A DNA stretch of 64,000 nt from Alsobacter metallidurans (lineage in GTDB: Bacteria > Pseudomonadota > Alphaproteobacteria > Rhizobiales > Beijerinckiaceae), in the NCBI RefSeq assembly GCF_014636935.1, contig NZ_BMES01000003.1:186001-250000 (forward strand). Reading direction: 5' to 3'. The position numbers and the translations under genes are program-made. Shown one piece after another: positions 34,989 through 45,495 of this stretch. Every line of letters starts with the position of its first letter. The stretch's first letter is position 1. The notes under the pieces were generated by a model. That model did not search any database. It worked only from the letters and a program-made list of their open reading frames with translations, and was not told the origin of the DNA.

Positions 34989-35774
34989 TTAGTCAAGCGA
35001 CGCCGTGTGAACGGGAGCGAGGGACGCCATGCCCTCCCCCCGCGTCAGGCGCGGCGCCGGCACCAGAACGGGGCGCATCTGGGTGGCCCCCACCCGCCGC
35101 GTCTGGCGGATCGCCACCGGCCGGTACAGCGTCTTGGTGGCCTCGATCATGTGCACGCCCGCGAACGGGAGCGCGAGCGTGGCGCCGACCCGCTCCCACG
35201 TGGCGGCGGAACGCAGAAAGGTTCGGCGCGGGATGGGAGGCACGTAGAGCGCCTCGGCCCAGTGCACCGGCGAAAACAGCGCCTCGCGCAGGACCGTGGT
35301 GAGCTGCCCGCGCGAAAACGGCTGGCCAAAGCCGAAGGGGGTCGTGTCCATGCGGGCCCAGAGCCCGCGCCGGTTGGGCGCGACCAGGATCAGGCGGCCG
35401 CCCGGCGTCAGGATGCGCCACATCTCGCTCAGGATCTCACGCGGGCTCTCGCCGATCTCGAGCGCATGCACGAGCAGCACGCGATCCACGCTGGCGTCGG
35501 CCAGCGGCATCATGTCGAGATCGCATAGCGCCGCCGCCGAGAGCCCGCCCGACGGCCAGTTCACCACCCCCTGCGCGGCCGGCATCACCGCGATGACGCG
35601 TTCCGCCTCGCCCGAGAACAGGTCGAGATACGGCGTCGCGTAGCCGACGCCGAGCACCGCCAGGCTGGTCACGTTGCTCCAGCGCGCCCGGATGGCGCGG
35701 CCGAGCAGCCGGCGCGCCACAGCGCCGAGCGGGCCGGTGTAGAAGGTGCGCAGATCGACGACGTCGAGGCTCAT
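34989..35774 (-). CDS. SAM-dependent methyltransferase (class I, Methyltransf_11-like)
   Basis: A 261-residue protein starting MSLDVVDLRTFY at 35774. The SAM site reads LAVLGVGYATPYLDLF (motif I, about 40-55), then PLADASVDRVLLVHALE and RILTPGGRLILVAPNRRG. The first glycine-rich motif is somewhat degenerate (GVGYATP). It is divergent from gloB, an arrangement I associate with Hyphomicrobiales. The substrate is unknown. Confidence 0.85.
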   Translation of the reverse strand: MSLDVVDLRTFYTGPLGAVARRLLGRAIRARWSNVTSLAVLGVGYATPYLDLFSGEAERVIAVMPAAQGVVNWPSGGLSAAALCDLDMMPLADASVDRVLLVHALEIGESPREILSEMWRILTPGGRLILVAPNRRGLWARMDTTPFGFGQPFSRGQLTTVLREALFSPVHWAEALYVPPIPRRTFLRSAATWERVGATLALPFAGVHMIEATKTLYRPVAIRQTRRVGATQMRPVLVPAPRLTRGEGMASLAPVHTASLD

Positions 35775-35941
35775 CGGCTCAGCACGAGGGTTCGGCCCGC
35801 GGAGCTGGATCCGCAAGGCTGGAGCCCCATGTGGCAGAACGCCGTTGCGACGCGCAAGGCGCCACCCGACAATAGGGTTGACCAGTTCCCCCTGATCGGG
35901 TCCACCCTCCCGGTCCCCGCCCCCTCCTCCATGGTGACGAG

Positions 35942-36709
35942 ATGCCCGCAGAGATCCGCCAGTTCCTGATCGGCTCCGACAATTTCGGCGTGCTGATCCA
36001 CGACCCCGAGACCGGCGCCACCGCGACGATCGACGCCTGCGAGGACGCCCCCATCCAGCGCGCGCTGGACGAAGCCGGCTGGAAACTCACCCACATCCTG
36101 GTCACGCACCACCACGACGACCACATCGCCGGCATTCCGGCCCTGAAGGCGCGCAGCGGCGCGCGCGTGATTGGCCCTGCGCGCGACCGGGACCGCATCC
36201 CCGGCATGGACCGCGGCCTCGACGAGGGCGACACCGTGATCGTCGGCGCCATGGCCGCCACCGTGATCGACACCCCCGGCCACACGGCCAACCACATCAA
36301 CTTCCATTTCGCCGGCGAGAAGATCCTGTTCTCGGGCGACACGCTGTTCTCGCTCGGCTGCGGCCGCCTGTTTGAGGGCACGCCCGCGCAGATGTGGACC
36401 TCGCTGCAAAAGCTAGCCGCCCTACCGGACGACACGCGCGTGTATTGCGGCCATGAGTACACGCTCTCCAACGCCCGCTTCGCCCTGACGGTGGACCCCG
36501 ACAACGCCGCCCTGCGCGAGCGCGCCGCCGAGGTTGAGCAGCTGCGCGCCGCCGGCTCCTTCACGCTGCCCACCACCATCGGGCGAGAAAAGGCCACGAA
36601 CCCCTTCCTGCGCGCCGCAGACCCGGCTGTGGCGGCTGCGGTCGGCATGGCGGGACGGACGCCGCTGGAGGTCTTCACCGAACTGCGCGAGCGCAAGAAC
36701 CGGGCCTGA
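35942..36709 (+). CDS. gloB: Hydroxyacylglutathione hydrolase (glyoxalase II)
   Basis: A 255-residue metallo-beta-lactamase-fold enzyme with the binuclear metal motif THHHDDH (55-61), the GHTANHINFHF histidine segment, FSGDTLFSLGCGR and YCGHEYTLSNARF, all characteristic of glyoxalase II. It hydrolyses S-lactoylglutathione to lactate and glutathione in methylglyoxal detoxification. A cupin gene follows seven bases after its stop. Confidence 0.95.
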   Translation: MPAEIRQFLIGSDNFGVLIHDPETGATATIDACEDAPIQRALDEAGWKLTHILVTHHHDDHIAGIPALKARSGARVIGPARDRDRIPGMDRGLDEGDTVIVGAMAATVIDTPGHTANHINFHFAGEKILFSGDTLFSLGCGRLFEGTPAQMWTSLQKLAALPDDTRVYCGHEYTLSNARFALTVDPDNAALRERAAEVEQLRAAGSFTLPTTIGREKATNPFLRAADPAVAAAVGMAGRTPLEVFTELRERKNRA

Positions 36710-36716
36710 GATCCGC

Positions 36717-37169
36717 ATGAATCCGAGCCTGCCCGCCGGATTGAGCGCAGCCGACATCGTGCGGCTGCTCGACCTCGCCCCCCATCCGGAAGGCGGCTTC
36801 TATCGCGAGACGTTCCGGGATCCACGCGTGGACGCGGACGGCCGCGCCGCCTCGACGCTGATTTACTTCCTCCTCGGCGCGGGCGACATTTCCGAATGGC
36901 ACCGCGTCGACGCCGTCGAGGTCTGGCACTACTACGCGGGCGCGCCGCTGGTGCTCACCCAGTCGCCCAATGGCCACGACGCGCACGCGCAGCATCTCGG
37001 GCCCAACCTGGCGACCGGCCAGCGCCCGCAGATCGTCGTGCCGGCCGGCTGCTGGCAAACCGCCGTGAGCCTCGGCGCCTGGACGCTGGTGGGCTGCACG
37101 GTGGCGCCCGGCTTCGAGTCCGCGGGCTTCGAGCTCGCGCCCCCGAACTGGCGGCCCACGCCGCGCTGA
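36717..37169 (+). CDS. Cupin-fold protein, DUF985 family
   Basis: A 150-residue single-domain cupin with the DUF985 signature: DIVRLLDLAPHPEGGFYRET at the start, then STLIYFLLGAGDISEWHRVD and EVWHYYAGAPL. The family is widespread, dimeric and of unknown enzymatic role. It is tightly linked to gloB (seven-base gap) and 27 bases ahead of an acetyltransferase gene. Confidence 0.9.
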   Translation: MNPSLPAGLSAADIVRLLDLAPHPEGGFYRETFRDPRVDADGRAASTLIYFLLGAGDISEWHRVDAVEVWHYYAGAPLVLTQSPNGHDAHAQHLGPNLATGQRPQIVVPAGCWQTAVSLGAWTLVGCTVAPGFESAGFELAPPNWRPTPR

Positions 37170-37196
37170 ACCAACCGTCGCACCCGGAGCCTCGCC

Positions 37197-37970
37197 TTGG
37201 ACGTCGCCGCCCTGCAGCAACCCACCTGTGTGTCGCTCGATCGCGTTCGCGCCTTCGAGCTCCATAGCGCCCGCGCCTGGCCGGCGCCCGAAGTCTTACG
37301 GCTCCATGGCTGGGAAGCGCGGCTCACGCCCGGGTCGCGCTCGCGGCGGGTGAACTCCCTCAACGCCATCACGCCGGTTCCGGGCGGCTTTCCGGACGCG
37401 CTCGCGGAGGCGCGTCGCCTGTGCCAAGCCCGCGGCCTGCCCTGTACGGTGCGGCTAACGCCGTTGACCCCGCCGGACGCTCTCTCCCTGCTGGCGACCG
37501 GCGAAGCCGCTCCGGCAGGTGAAACCATCGTGATGGCGGTCGATCTCTCGGCTGAGCCCCCGCCCGCGGCCGACGGCGTCGAAATCACCTCCGCGGCCAC
37601 GCCGAGCTGGCTCGACGGCATGGCGGCTTCCGGCGCGGACGCCGAGGAGCGCGCCCTGATCGCCCGCCTGGTCGGCGCGGTCGCGATGCCGCAGGGCTTC
37701 GCCACCGTGTGGCGGGACGGGGCGGCGGTCGCGTTCGGCCGCGCGGCGGTTGAGAACGGCATCGCGGGCGTATTCCATGTCGCGACCCCGCCCGAGGCGC
37801 GCCGCCGAGGCCACGGGCGTACGATGACGGCCGCCCTGCTCGCCTGGGCGCACCGCCAGGGCGCTCGCGAAGCCTACCTGCAGGTGGTGGCCGAAAATGC
37901 GCCCGCGGCCGGGCTCTATCGCGGTCTCGGTTTCACCGAGGCCTATCGCTACAGCTACCTGCGCGCGTGA
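37197..37970 (+). CDS. GNAT family N-acetyltransferase
   Basis: A 257-residue protein with two halves; the C-terminal one (about 130-257) is a GNAT domain with the acetyl-CoA loop TPPEARRRGHGRTM and the end motif NAPAAGLYRGLGFTEAYRY. The N-terminal half resembles a degenerate GNAT copy. It probably starts at TTG 37197 with CGGAG upstream. It is the last gene of the gloB-cupin group and converges on the exporter gene, three bases away. The acceptor substrate is unknown. Confidence 0.87.
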   Translation: MDVAALQQPTCVSLDRVRAFELHSARAWPAPEVLRLHGWEARLTPGSRSRRVNSLNAITPVPGGFPDALAEARRLCQARGLPCTVRLTPLTPPDALSLLATGEAAPAGETIVMAVDLSAEPPPAADGVEITSAATPSWLDGMAASGADAEERALIARLVGAVAMPQGFATVWRDGAAVAFGRAAVENGIAGVFHVATPPEARRRGHGRTMTAALLAWAHRQGAREAYLQVVAENAPAAGLYRGLGFTEAYRYSYLRA

Positions 37971-37973
37971 CGC

Positions 37974-38846
37974 TCACGACACCTTGCGGCGGAGCATGTC
38001 GAGCGAGGCGAGCAGGGCGCCCCCCACGATCAGCGCCGTCGCGACGCCCAGCGACCAAGTTGCGGCCGCCGCGCCCGCCGCAACCAGGATGATGGTCGAC
38101 AGCACCGGCGCCGCATAGGAGGCGACGCCCAGAACCCTGATCTCGCCGTGCTTCACGCCGTGGTCCCACAGGTAGAAGGCCGCCCCGACCGGCCCGAGCC
38201 CCAGGCCGATCACGGCAAGCCATTGCGCGGCTCCGTTCGGCCATACCGTTGTCTCGAACGCAAGATGGCACACCAGCGCCAGCGCGGCCGTCACGAGGCA
38301 GAATCCCACCACGGCGTCCGTCGGCACCGCGCCGAAGCGCCGCGACAGCACCGAATAGCCGGACCACACGAAAGCGCAGCCGAGCGCCAGCAGGTAGCCG
38401 GGCGTCGCAGCCGGGTCCAGCGTCAGCCCGCCGCTTCGCCCCGTGATCAGCACCGCCACGCCGGCGAGGCCCAAAAGCGCGCCCACGACATGGTTGCCCT
38501 TCAGGCGTTCGCCCGGCAACAGCGCCGAGAACAGCACGATCAGCAACGGCCACAGATAGGCGACGAGGCTCGCCTCGGCGGGCGGCGCGAGCCGGAGCGC
38601 GGCGTAGTAAAGGGCATGGTAGCCAAACAGGCCGCCCACGCCCAACGCCCAGACTGGCCATGGCTGCCGCAGGCTGCGCCAGGCGCCGGGTCGAAACGCC
38701 CAGCTCGCCGCCCCCATGCCGCCGCCGATCGCGAAGGTGAGGGCAAGCAGCTGGAAAGGCGGGACCGCGCCGGACGCCGCCGTCAGGAGCGCCAGGGCGG
38801 ACCAGAGCAGGATGGCTCCGAACCCGGAGAGCGTTGCGAGAAACAA
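37974..38846 (-). CDS. DMT (EamA) family transporter, YddG-like
   Basis: A 290-residue membrane protein with about ten helices and two EamA repeats. LFLATLSGFGAILLWSALAL at the start resembles the aromatic amino acid exporter YddG, as does GYHALYYAALRLAPPAEASL. It probably exports amino acids or related metabolites. TTG 38846 is inferred from this alignment and a weak AGG; the frame is open a further 53 codons upstream, but those look non-coding. Confidence 0.85.
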   Translation of the reverse strand: MFLATLSGFGAILLWSALALLTAASGAVPPFQLLALTFAIGGGMGAASWAFRPGAWRSLRQPWPVWALGVGGLFGYHALYYAALRLAPPAEASLVAYLWPLLIVLFSALLPGERLKGNHVVGALLGLAGVAVLITGRSGGLTLDPAATPGYLLALGCAFVWSGYSVLSRRFGAVPTDAVVGFCLVTAALALVCHLAFETTVWPNGAAQWLAVIGLGLGPVGAAFYLWDHGVKHGEIRVLGVASYAAPVLSTIILVAAGAAAATWSLGVATALIVGGALLASLDMLRRKVS

Positions 38847-39348
38847 AGGGGACCTACCGCAGAGGATGCCGGCCGGAAAACGCCGGCAGGTCGATTCACG
38901 TGAACCGCGCGCGAGCCATAAAACCCGGCCCGGCAAAAGCAACAAGGGAATGCGGCGGTCGAAAGCGTCATGCCGCAGCTCGCGACCGCCGTCCAGGACG
39001 CTCACGCGCGGGTCGGCGGTGGTCGTGCGTCAAAGGAATTGCAGAAACCCTGGCGATTAATCGCATCTCGAAGGTTGGCGACCTCGAACATTACTGTCGT
39101 CGCGAACGTGGTTTGCCAGAATAATCGTTCACCATAGGTTTAAAGGCGTGGTTCATCAAAAAGCCAGCGTTGACAAGCTTTAGACCATAACCCGGGTTCA
39201 GCACGCCTCTTTGCCGACATGTGCCTGCCAGTAGCTAACATCATGAACACAAGGTTAAGTTGTAGAGGTTGCCAAAAAATCTTATTTGATTTTTATCATG
39301 CGCGCCTTTATCGTGGTCTAAACGCAGTTCCAACAAGACGATTGTCCC
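38847..39348. other. AT-rich divergent intergenic region of about 500 bases
   Basis: It separates the exporter gene from the winged-helix gene. The stretch 39060-39348 is clearly AT-richer than the rest of the window. It holds a TTGACA at 39170-39175, an inverted repeat AAAAATC/GATTTTT (39274-39293), and a possible promoter TTGATT (39285) with TTTATC (39307) close to the downstream gene. I find no convincing ORF; a small RNA is possible but unproven. Confidence 0.45.
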
Positions 39349-39822
39349 ATGACCGATCAATCTTACACGCGCGCCTTGAGTGATCTCGCGGTCGGGCTCC
39401 GCTCGAAGCTGATGAACTCATCAGAGGAATTCCGACTTCTGGCGTCTCTCGAGAAGCTGATCGAGGAGATGTCGTCCCAGACCGGCGGCGAGCCGGCCCC
39501 CGGGAGGGCCCGCACCGTGGCCCCGCCCGCGCCGCAGTCCTCGCAATCATTGTCGTCGAAGTCGCTGCGCACCAGCGCCTACGAGATCCTGCGTGAAGCA
39601 AACGGTCCGCTGCCGATCGGCGAGATCCTGGAGCGGTTGAACCAGCGGGGCGTGACGTTCAGCGCCCGCAATCCCCGAGCGGCGCTGTCGTCGAACATGT
39701 CCCAGGACGCCCGCTTCGAGAATGGCGTGGTTGGCGGCCGCCCGATGTGGCGGCTCAAGGAAACCGCCCAGGACGAGGCGGCGGAAGACCTCGGAGCAGC
39801 CCAGCGCGTCGCCCGCCGCTGA
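39349..39822 (+). CDS. Winged-helix (HARE-HTH-like) protein, putative
   Basis: A 157-residue protein. The N-terminal 45 residues are helical (LSDLAVGLRSKL, LLASLEKLIEEM). A Pro/Ser-rich linker (47-72) follows. Residues about 74-138 read like a HARE-HTH winged helix: SAYEILREANGPLPIGEILE, a recognition segment near ARNPRAALSSNMSQD, and a beta wing ending VGGRPMWRLKE. Such domains occur in the RNA polymerase delta subunit and restriction-associated proteins. It may be a DNA-binding regulator; the target is unknown. It sits alone behind a long AT-rich upstream region. Confidence 0.75.
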   Translation: MTDQSYTRALSDLAVGLRSKLMNSSEEFRLLASLEKLIEEMSSQTGGEPAPGRARTVAPPAPQSSQSLSSKSLRTSAYEILREANGPLPIGEILERLNQRGVTFSARNPRAALSSNMSQDARFENGVVGGRPMWRLKETAQDEAAEDLGAAQRVARR

Positions 39823-39914
39823 ACCGTGTCAGCGGCCCAGCGTCGAGCGCTAAGCAGGCTCGCTTCGCCTTGGCCTCGCAACGAAGGCCAGGCTCGGCGA
39901 ACGATTGGATAATT

Positions 39915-40029
39915 CCGTCATCCCCCGGCGACTAAGCATCTGGGAGGGAACCAGGCGACTGGGCTCAGCAGGGCGCCGTTGGCCCTGGACCCCTTCCCGA
40001 GCTGCCGCGCAGGTCGCCGGGGATGACGG
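39915..40029. repeat. Long palindromic element (CGTCATCCCC type)
   Basis: CCGTCATCCCCCGGCGAC (39915-39932) pairs with GTCGCCGGGGATGACGG (40013-40029), with one extra C. The interior adds GGGAGGG/CCCTTCCC pairing, so the whole unit can form one long hairpin. With the next element it fills the gap between the winged-helix gene and phaB. Confidence 0.75.
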
Positions 40030-40089
40030 CCGACATTGTTTGCGACATCAGGCAGACCGGTGCTCGAACACCCGGCCCAACTCCCGGCG

Positions 40090-40166
40090 TTGCGATCGCG
40101 GCAAAGCAATCCAGCTGAACGCCGGGCGTTCACGCGGGATTGCTTCGCGGCTGGCTCACAATAACG
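40090..40166. repeat. Degenerate palindromic element (GAAGCAATCC type)
   Basis: GCAAAGCAATCC on the left and GGGATTGCTTCGC on the right match the well-formed copy at 47541-47626, with an outer TTGCGA and TCACAATAACGG that have decayed. The spacing between arms is about 23 bases, as in the other copy. Confidence 0.65.
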
Positions 40167-40174
40167 GAGCGCCG

Positions 40175-40900
<726 letters not shown>

Positions 40901-40958
40901 GTCGTTCCCCTCTCGATGATGATTTGAACGCGCCTTCACGGGCGCTTGCCTATGCGGT

Positions 40959-40981
40959 CGGGAGCCCGCGAGGGGCTCCCG
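40959..40981. repeat. Hairpin between phaA and phaB
   Basis: CGGGAGCC (40959-40966) and GGCTCCCG (40974-40981) form an eight-base stem in the phaA-phaB gap. Without a T tract it is more likely an mRNA processing or stability element than a full terminator. Confidence 0.5.
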
Positions 40982-40990
40982 CTCAGGTTC

Positions 40991-42169
<1,179 letters not shown>

Positions 42170-42340
42170 GAGGTCCTCCTCGATTTCGGGTCGCCAGGGC
42201 GGACGCGGGACGCGCGGCCTTGGTGTTAACGGCATCTTTCCGCCCTGCCCCGCTGAGCGTCAAGCGGGCGGACCCCGCCTGGATCTCAGTCTTTGGTGTC
42301 GAATCGGCCCAGATGTTGACCAAAGTCTCATGAAACCGGT

Positions 42341-42360
42341 TGTGCAGTGCGCAGAACTGC
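42341..42360. promoter_or_regulatory. TGC/GCA-rich segment upstream of phaR (possible PhaR site)
   Basis: TGTGCAGTGCGCAGAACTGC holds several TGC and GCA half-sites, the base triplets recognised by PhaR in other alphaproteobacteria, between the divergent phaA and phaR genes. It does not match the known spaced consensus exactly. Confidence 0.25.
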
Positions 42361-42403
42361 TTATCGTCTTGGCACAGATGTCGACCCTGCTCCCGGGGGC
42401 GTA

Positions 42404-43015
42404 ATGAATTCACCGAAGGCCATGGCTCAGGACAAACAACCGACCGTCATCAAGAAATACGCGAACAGACGGCTCTACCACACCGGAACGAGCACCTATG
42501 TGACGCTCGACGATCTGGCCGGCATGGTGAAGAAGGGCGAAGACTTCGTGGTGTTCGACGCCAAAACAAGCGAAGACATCACCCGTTCGGTCCTGACGCA
42601 AATCATCTTCGAACAAGAAGGCAAAAGCGGCCAAAATCTTCTGCCGATTACCTTCCTGCGTCAGCTCATCCGCTACTACGGCGACAGCATGCAGGCTCTC
42701 GTGCCCAGTTATCTGGAGCATTCGCTCCAGATGCTGACCGAAAACCAGCAGAAGTTCCGCGATCAGCTGACCACGACCTTTGGGGCTTCGCCCTTCGGCT
42801 CCGCCGCGTTCACCGCGATGGAAGACCAGGTGCAGAAGAACATGATCGCGTTTCGCGACGCCGTGAAAATGTTCAGTCCCTTCCCGATCCCGGCCACCGG
42901 CGAAGAAGGCGCCCCCGGCGCGGCGAAGCCAGCCGACAAGGACCCGGGCGAGATCGACGAACTGAAGCGCCAGCTCACCGAAGTGCAGAAGCGGCTCGAC
43001 AAGCTCTCGGGCTGA
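42404..43015 (+). CDS. phaR: Polyhydroxyalkanoate synthesis regulator PhaR
   Basis: A 203-residue protein with the PhaR DNA-binding N-terminal domain (VIKKYANRRLYHTGTSTYVT at about 12-31, FVVFDAKTSEDITRSVLTQI) and the PHB-accumulation domain (LLPITFLRQLIRYYGDSMQA and a helical tail). It senses PHB or its oligomers and represses phasin and other pha genes. ATG 42404 is chosen; ATG 42422 also possible. The phaA-phaB operon diverges from it. Confidence 0.95.
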   Translation: MNSPKAMAQDKQPTVIKKYANRRLYHTGTSTYVTLDDLAGMVKKGEDFVVFDAKTSEDITRSVLTQIIFEQEGKSGQNLLPITFLRQLIRYYGDSMQALVPSYLEHSLQMLTENQQKFRDQLTTTFGASPFGSAAFTAMEDQVQKNMIAFRDAVKMFSPFPIPATGEEGAPGAAKPADKDPGEIDELKRQLTEVQKRLDKLSG

Positions 43016-43058
43016 GCCGCTTGGGGAAGGCCGAGAATCTGCGGCCGGGCGAAGGGCC

Positions 43059-44828
43059 TCAGGCCAGTCGCGACGCCGCGTCGCGCAGTCCGATCCCGCC
43101 AGCGCCCAGCACGAAGCATGGCTCGCCGGGCACGCGCGCGAGTTCGGTCGGGCCAAACAGCTCGCCTTGCAGGTAGTCGACGCCCCACCCTTCCAGGATG
43201 CGGGCCGTTTCCTCGTCCTGGACCCATTCGGCCACCGTCGGCACATGCAGGTGCCGGGCGAGGTCCACCAGCGTCTGCACGAAGAAGCGATCGTCCGTGG
43301 ATCGCTTCAGGTTCTGCACGAAGGCGCCGTCGAGCTTGATGAGGTCGACCTGCAGGTCCCGCAGGTGCCGAAACGAGGTGTGGCCGGAGCCGAAATCGTC
43401 GATCGCCACGCGCACGCCGAGCGCCCGCATCGCCTCGAGGGCCCGGCTGGTCGCCGCGAGGTCGTCGATCGCGAAGGTCTCGGTGAGCTCCACGATCAGC
43501 CGTCGCGCCACGTCCGGGGCAGACGACAACGCGCCCGACAGGGCCTCCACCCATTCGGGCTCCCGCAGCGTCGCGCTCGACACGTTGATGGAGAGCTGGG
43601 CCTCGGGATCGGCCGCCAGCGTCACCAATGACATTTCCAGCATGCGATGGTCGATCAGTTGGATCAGTCCGAGCTTCTCGGCCGCCGGCACCACCTCGGC
43701 GGCGGACAGCAGCATGCCGTCGCGTCCGACGATCCGGATCAGGGCTTCGTGATAGGCGATGTGGCGTGATCCCGCCTGCACGATCGGCTGCAACGCCATG
43801 GTCACCCGCCGGTCGTTCAGCGCGGCCACGATCTCGTCGGTGAAGCGCCGGTTGCTCTGGCGGCGCTGGTCGCGGCGCCGGTCCGGCGCGAAGGTCACGA
43901 AGGCGCGGGTCGGCGACTGCTTGGCGTCCGCCAACGCCTCCTCGGCGTGCTGCATGGCCTGGGCGGCCGTTTGGCCGAAACGCGGCAGCATCACGCCGCC
44001 GATGCGCACCGTGGCGGCCAGCGGCCCCGCCGCGGTCGGGATCGGTTCGGCCCGCACGGCGTCGATGAAGCGCCTGCCCGCGATGGGCAGTTGCTCCTCG
44101 GCGCAGCCCATCAGCACGATGGCGAGCTTGTTGCCCGTGTAGCGGGCCAGCGAGTCGCCCCGCCGCATCACCGAACGCAGCCGTTTGACGACGCCCGCAA
44201 TGATCTCGTCGGCGGCGTCCAGCCCATAGGCCTCGTTGACCTGCGCCAGCCCCTCGATGCCGATCAGCGCCACCGCGAAGGCCCGCTGACCGCGCCGCGC
44301 CTGCGAGATCTCGTCGTTCAGCAGGTCGGCGAGTTGCGTGCGCGTGAGCGCGCCCGTGAGGCCGTCCGCCGGCGCGGTCGCGAGGCCGGCCGCCTCGCGC
44401 ACGGGCTGCGGCACCACGCGCACCACGCCGTGCACCCGCACGGGCTTGCCGTCCGCGCCCGCGAACCAGCGCCCGGTGTCCTGCAGCCAGAGCGGCGCGC
44501 CGTCGCGCTGCTCGATGGCGTAGAGCGTCTGGAAGGGCGCGCCATGGCCGTCGTCGCGCTGGCCCGAGCGCGTCACGGCCTCGAAGCGGGTCTGCCCGGA
44601 GTCGGGCGTCACCAGCCGGGCGAAGCCGCGGCCGCACGCGAGCGCGACCGGGTCGTCGACGCGCAGCACCGAGGCCGCATTGGCGCCCCAGGTGAGTTCG
44701 TCTGTCTGCATGTTCCAGGTGTAGAGGGTTTCGCCGATCGAATTCAGCACCGCCCGCAGGTCTGCGATCGTGGATGCGACCAGGTCCTCGACCCGCGTGT
44801 CAGGGCTTTCGCTCGGCCGGTCGTCCAT
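43059..44828 (-). CDS. PAS-like/degenerate GGDEF/EAL protein, probable c-di-GMP phosphodiesterase
   Basis: A 589-residue protein: an N-terminal PAS-like region (about 25-145), a GGDEF domain (about 155-312) whose signature is replaced by TGNKL (231-235), and an EAL domain (about 332-580). The EAL residues needed for catalysis look intact: Glu361 (EAL), Asn415 (INVSS), Glu450, Asp477-Asp478 (IDDFG), Lys498 (IKLD) and Glu534 (AEWV). The protein should therefore hydrolyse c-di-GMP or act as a receptor, and not make it. The start ATG 44828 has AGAGG upstream. It is divergent from a small unknown gene. Confidence 0.9.
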   Translation of the reverse strand: MDDRPSESPDTRVEDLVASTIADLRAVLNSIGETLYTWNMQTDELTWGANAASVLRVDDPVALACGRGFARLVTPDSGQTRFEAVTRSGQRDDGHGAPFQTLYAIEQRDGAPLWLQDTGRWFAGADGKPVRVHGVVRVVPQPVREAAGLATAPADGLTGALTRTQLADLLNDEISQARRGQRAFAVALIGIEGLAQVNEAYGLDAADEIIAGVVKRLRSVMRRGDSLARYTGNKLAIVLMGCAEEQLPIAGRRFIDAVRAEPIPTAAGPLAATVRIGGVMLPRFGQTAAQAMQHAEEALADAKQSPTRAFVTFAPDRRRDQRRQSNRRFTDEIVAALNDRRVTMALQPIVQAGSRHIAYHEALIRIVGRDGMLLSAAEVVPAAEKLGLIQLIDHRMLEMSLVTLAADPEAQLSINVSSATLREPEWVEALSGALSSAPDVARRLIVELTETFAIDDLAATSRALEAMRALGVRVAIDDFGSGHTSFRHLRDLQVDLIKLDGAFVQNLKRSTDDRFFVQTLVDLARHLHVPTVAEWVQDEETARILEGWGVDYLQGELFGPTELARVPGEPCFVLGAGGIGLRDAASRLA

Positions 44829-45004
44829 GGGCGGGACCTCTGCATCGGCGCGCGACCCCACTGTCCCCAACGGACCCTGTCCGCGCGATTGCATCCCGAC
44901 GTTGCGTGCGGCAGGGTTAAGACCTCGTTAACTCCGGCGCGAAGCTTGCAACGAAAGCGGCTGTGGAACGTCGTTGTTCCGATCTGGCACGAACTGGCGT
45001 CGTG

Positions 45005-45259
45005 ATGACCCTTGACCCTCAACCAGCACGTGTTCTGGCCGTTGTGGAAACGGACAGCGCGGAGCGTCGGGATAGCGCCGGCCGGGCCGCGCGACGCGCC
45101 GACGCGGGGTTCGTCGCGCAGCTTTTGGCCTTGCGGGCCGGCTTGCCGGCGCAGCGGCTGAAACGCAGAGCGGCCCCGGAAACCGGAGCCGCCGCCTATG
45201 AGACATCGCTCTCAAGGAAACGGCCGCTCGCGCGGCCGGATCTGGATATCATCGCCTGA
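45005..45259 (+). CDS. Small conserved-type hypothetical protein
   Basis: An 84-residue protein starting MTLDPQPARVLAVVE. The central part DAGFVAQLLALRAGLPAQRL followed by KRRAAPETGAAAYETS looks like a short protein family I recall from Hyphomicrobiales, with a F-V-A-Q-L-L motif and an R-R-A-x-P run. Its function is unknown. It is divergent from the EAL gene and has no obvious ribosome site. Confidence 0.5.
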   Translation: MTLDPQPARVLAVVETDSAERRDSAGRAARRADAGFVAQLLALRAGLPAQRLKRRAAPETGAAAYETSLSRKRPLARPDLDIIA

Positions 45260-45300
45260 ACAGGCTGCCTTCGGGGCCGCCGGGCGGACCCGAGGTCGCC

Positions 45301-45322
45301 GTCGGCCGATCAATCGGCCGAC
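45301..45322. repeat. Perfect palindrome centred on the rpmF stop codon
   Basis: GTCGGCCGAT (45301-45310) and ATCGGCCGAC (45313-45322) are perfect inverted copies separated by CA. The rpmF stop codon occupies 45310-45312, at the apex. No T tract follows on either strand. Confidence 0.65.
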
Positions 45323-45495
45323 TTCACCTTCAGCACCTGGCGACCGCGATACATGCCGGTCTTCAGGTCGATGTGGTGCGGGCGGCGCAGCTCGCCGGAA
45401 TCCTTGTCTTCCACATAGGTCGGCTGGGCCAGCGCATCAGCGGACCGGCGGAAGCCGCGCTTCATGGGTGACGTCTTTCGCTTCGGAACGGCCAT
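45310..45495 (-). CDS. rpmF: 50S ribosomal protein L32
   Basis: A 61-residue L32 with the invariant start [20 protein letters not shown], then [19 protein letters not shown]. The alphaproteobacterial form lacks the zinc-binding cysteines, as here. It is a component of the large ribosomal subunit, encoded alone. Confidence 0.97.
   Translation of the reverse strand: MAVPKRKTSPMKRGFRRSADALAQPTYVEDKDSGELRRPHHIDLKTGMYRGRQVLKVKSAD

Noticed and set aside
44950-45004. GGAAC at 44964 as another EcfG promoter before the 84-residue protein
   Set aside because: No GTT occurs at the required distance.
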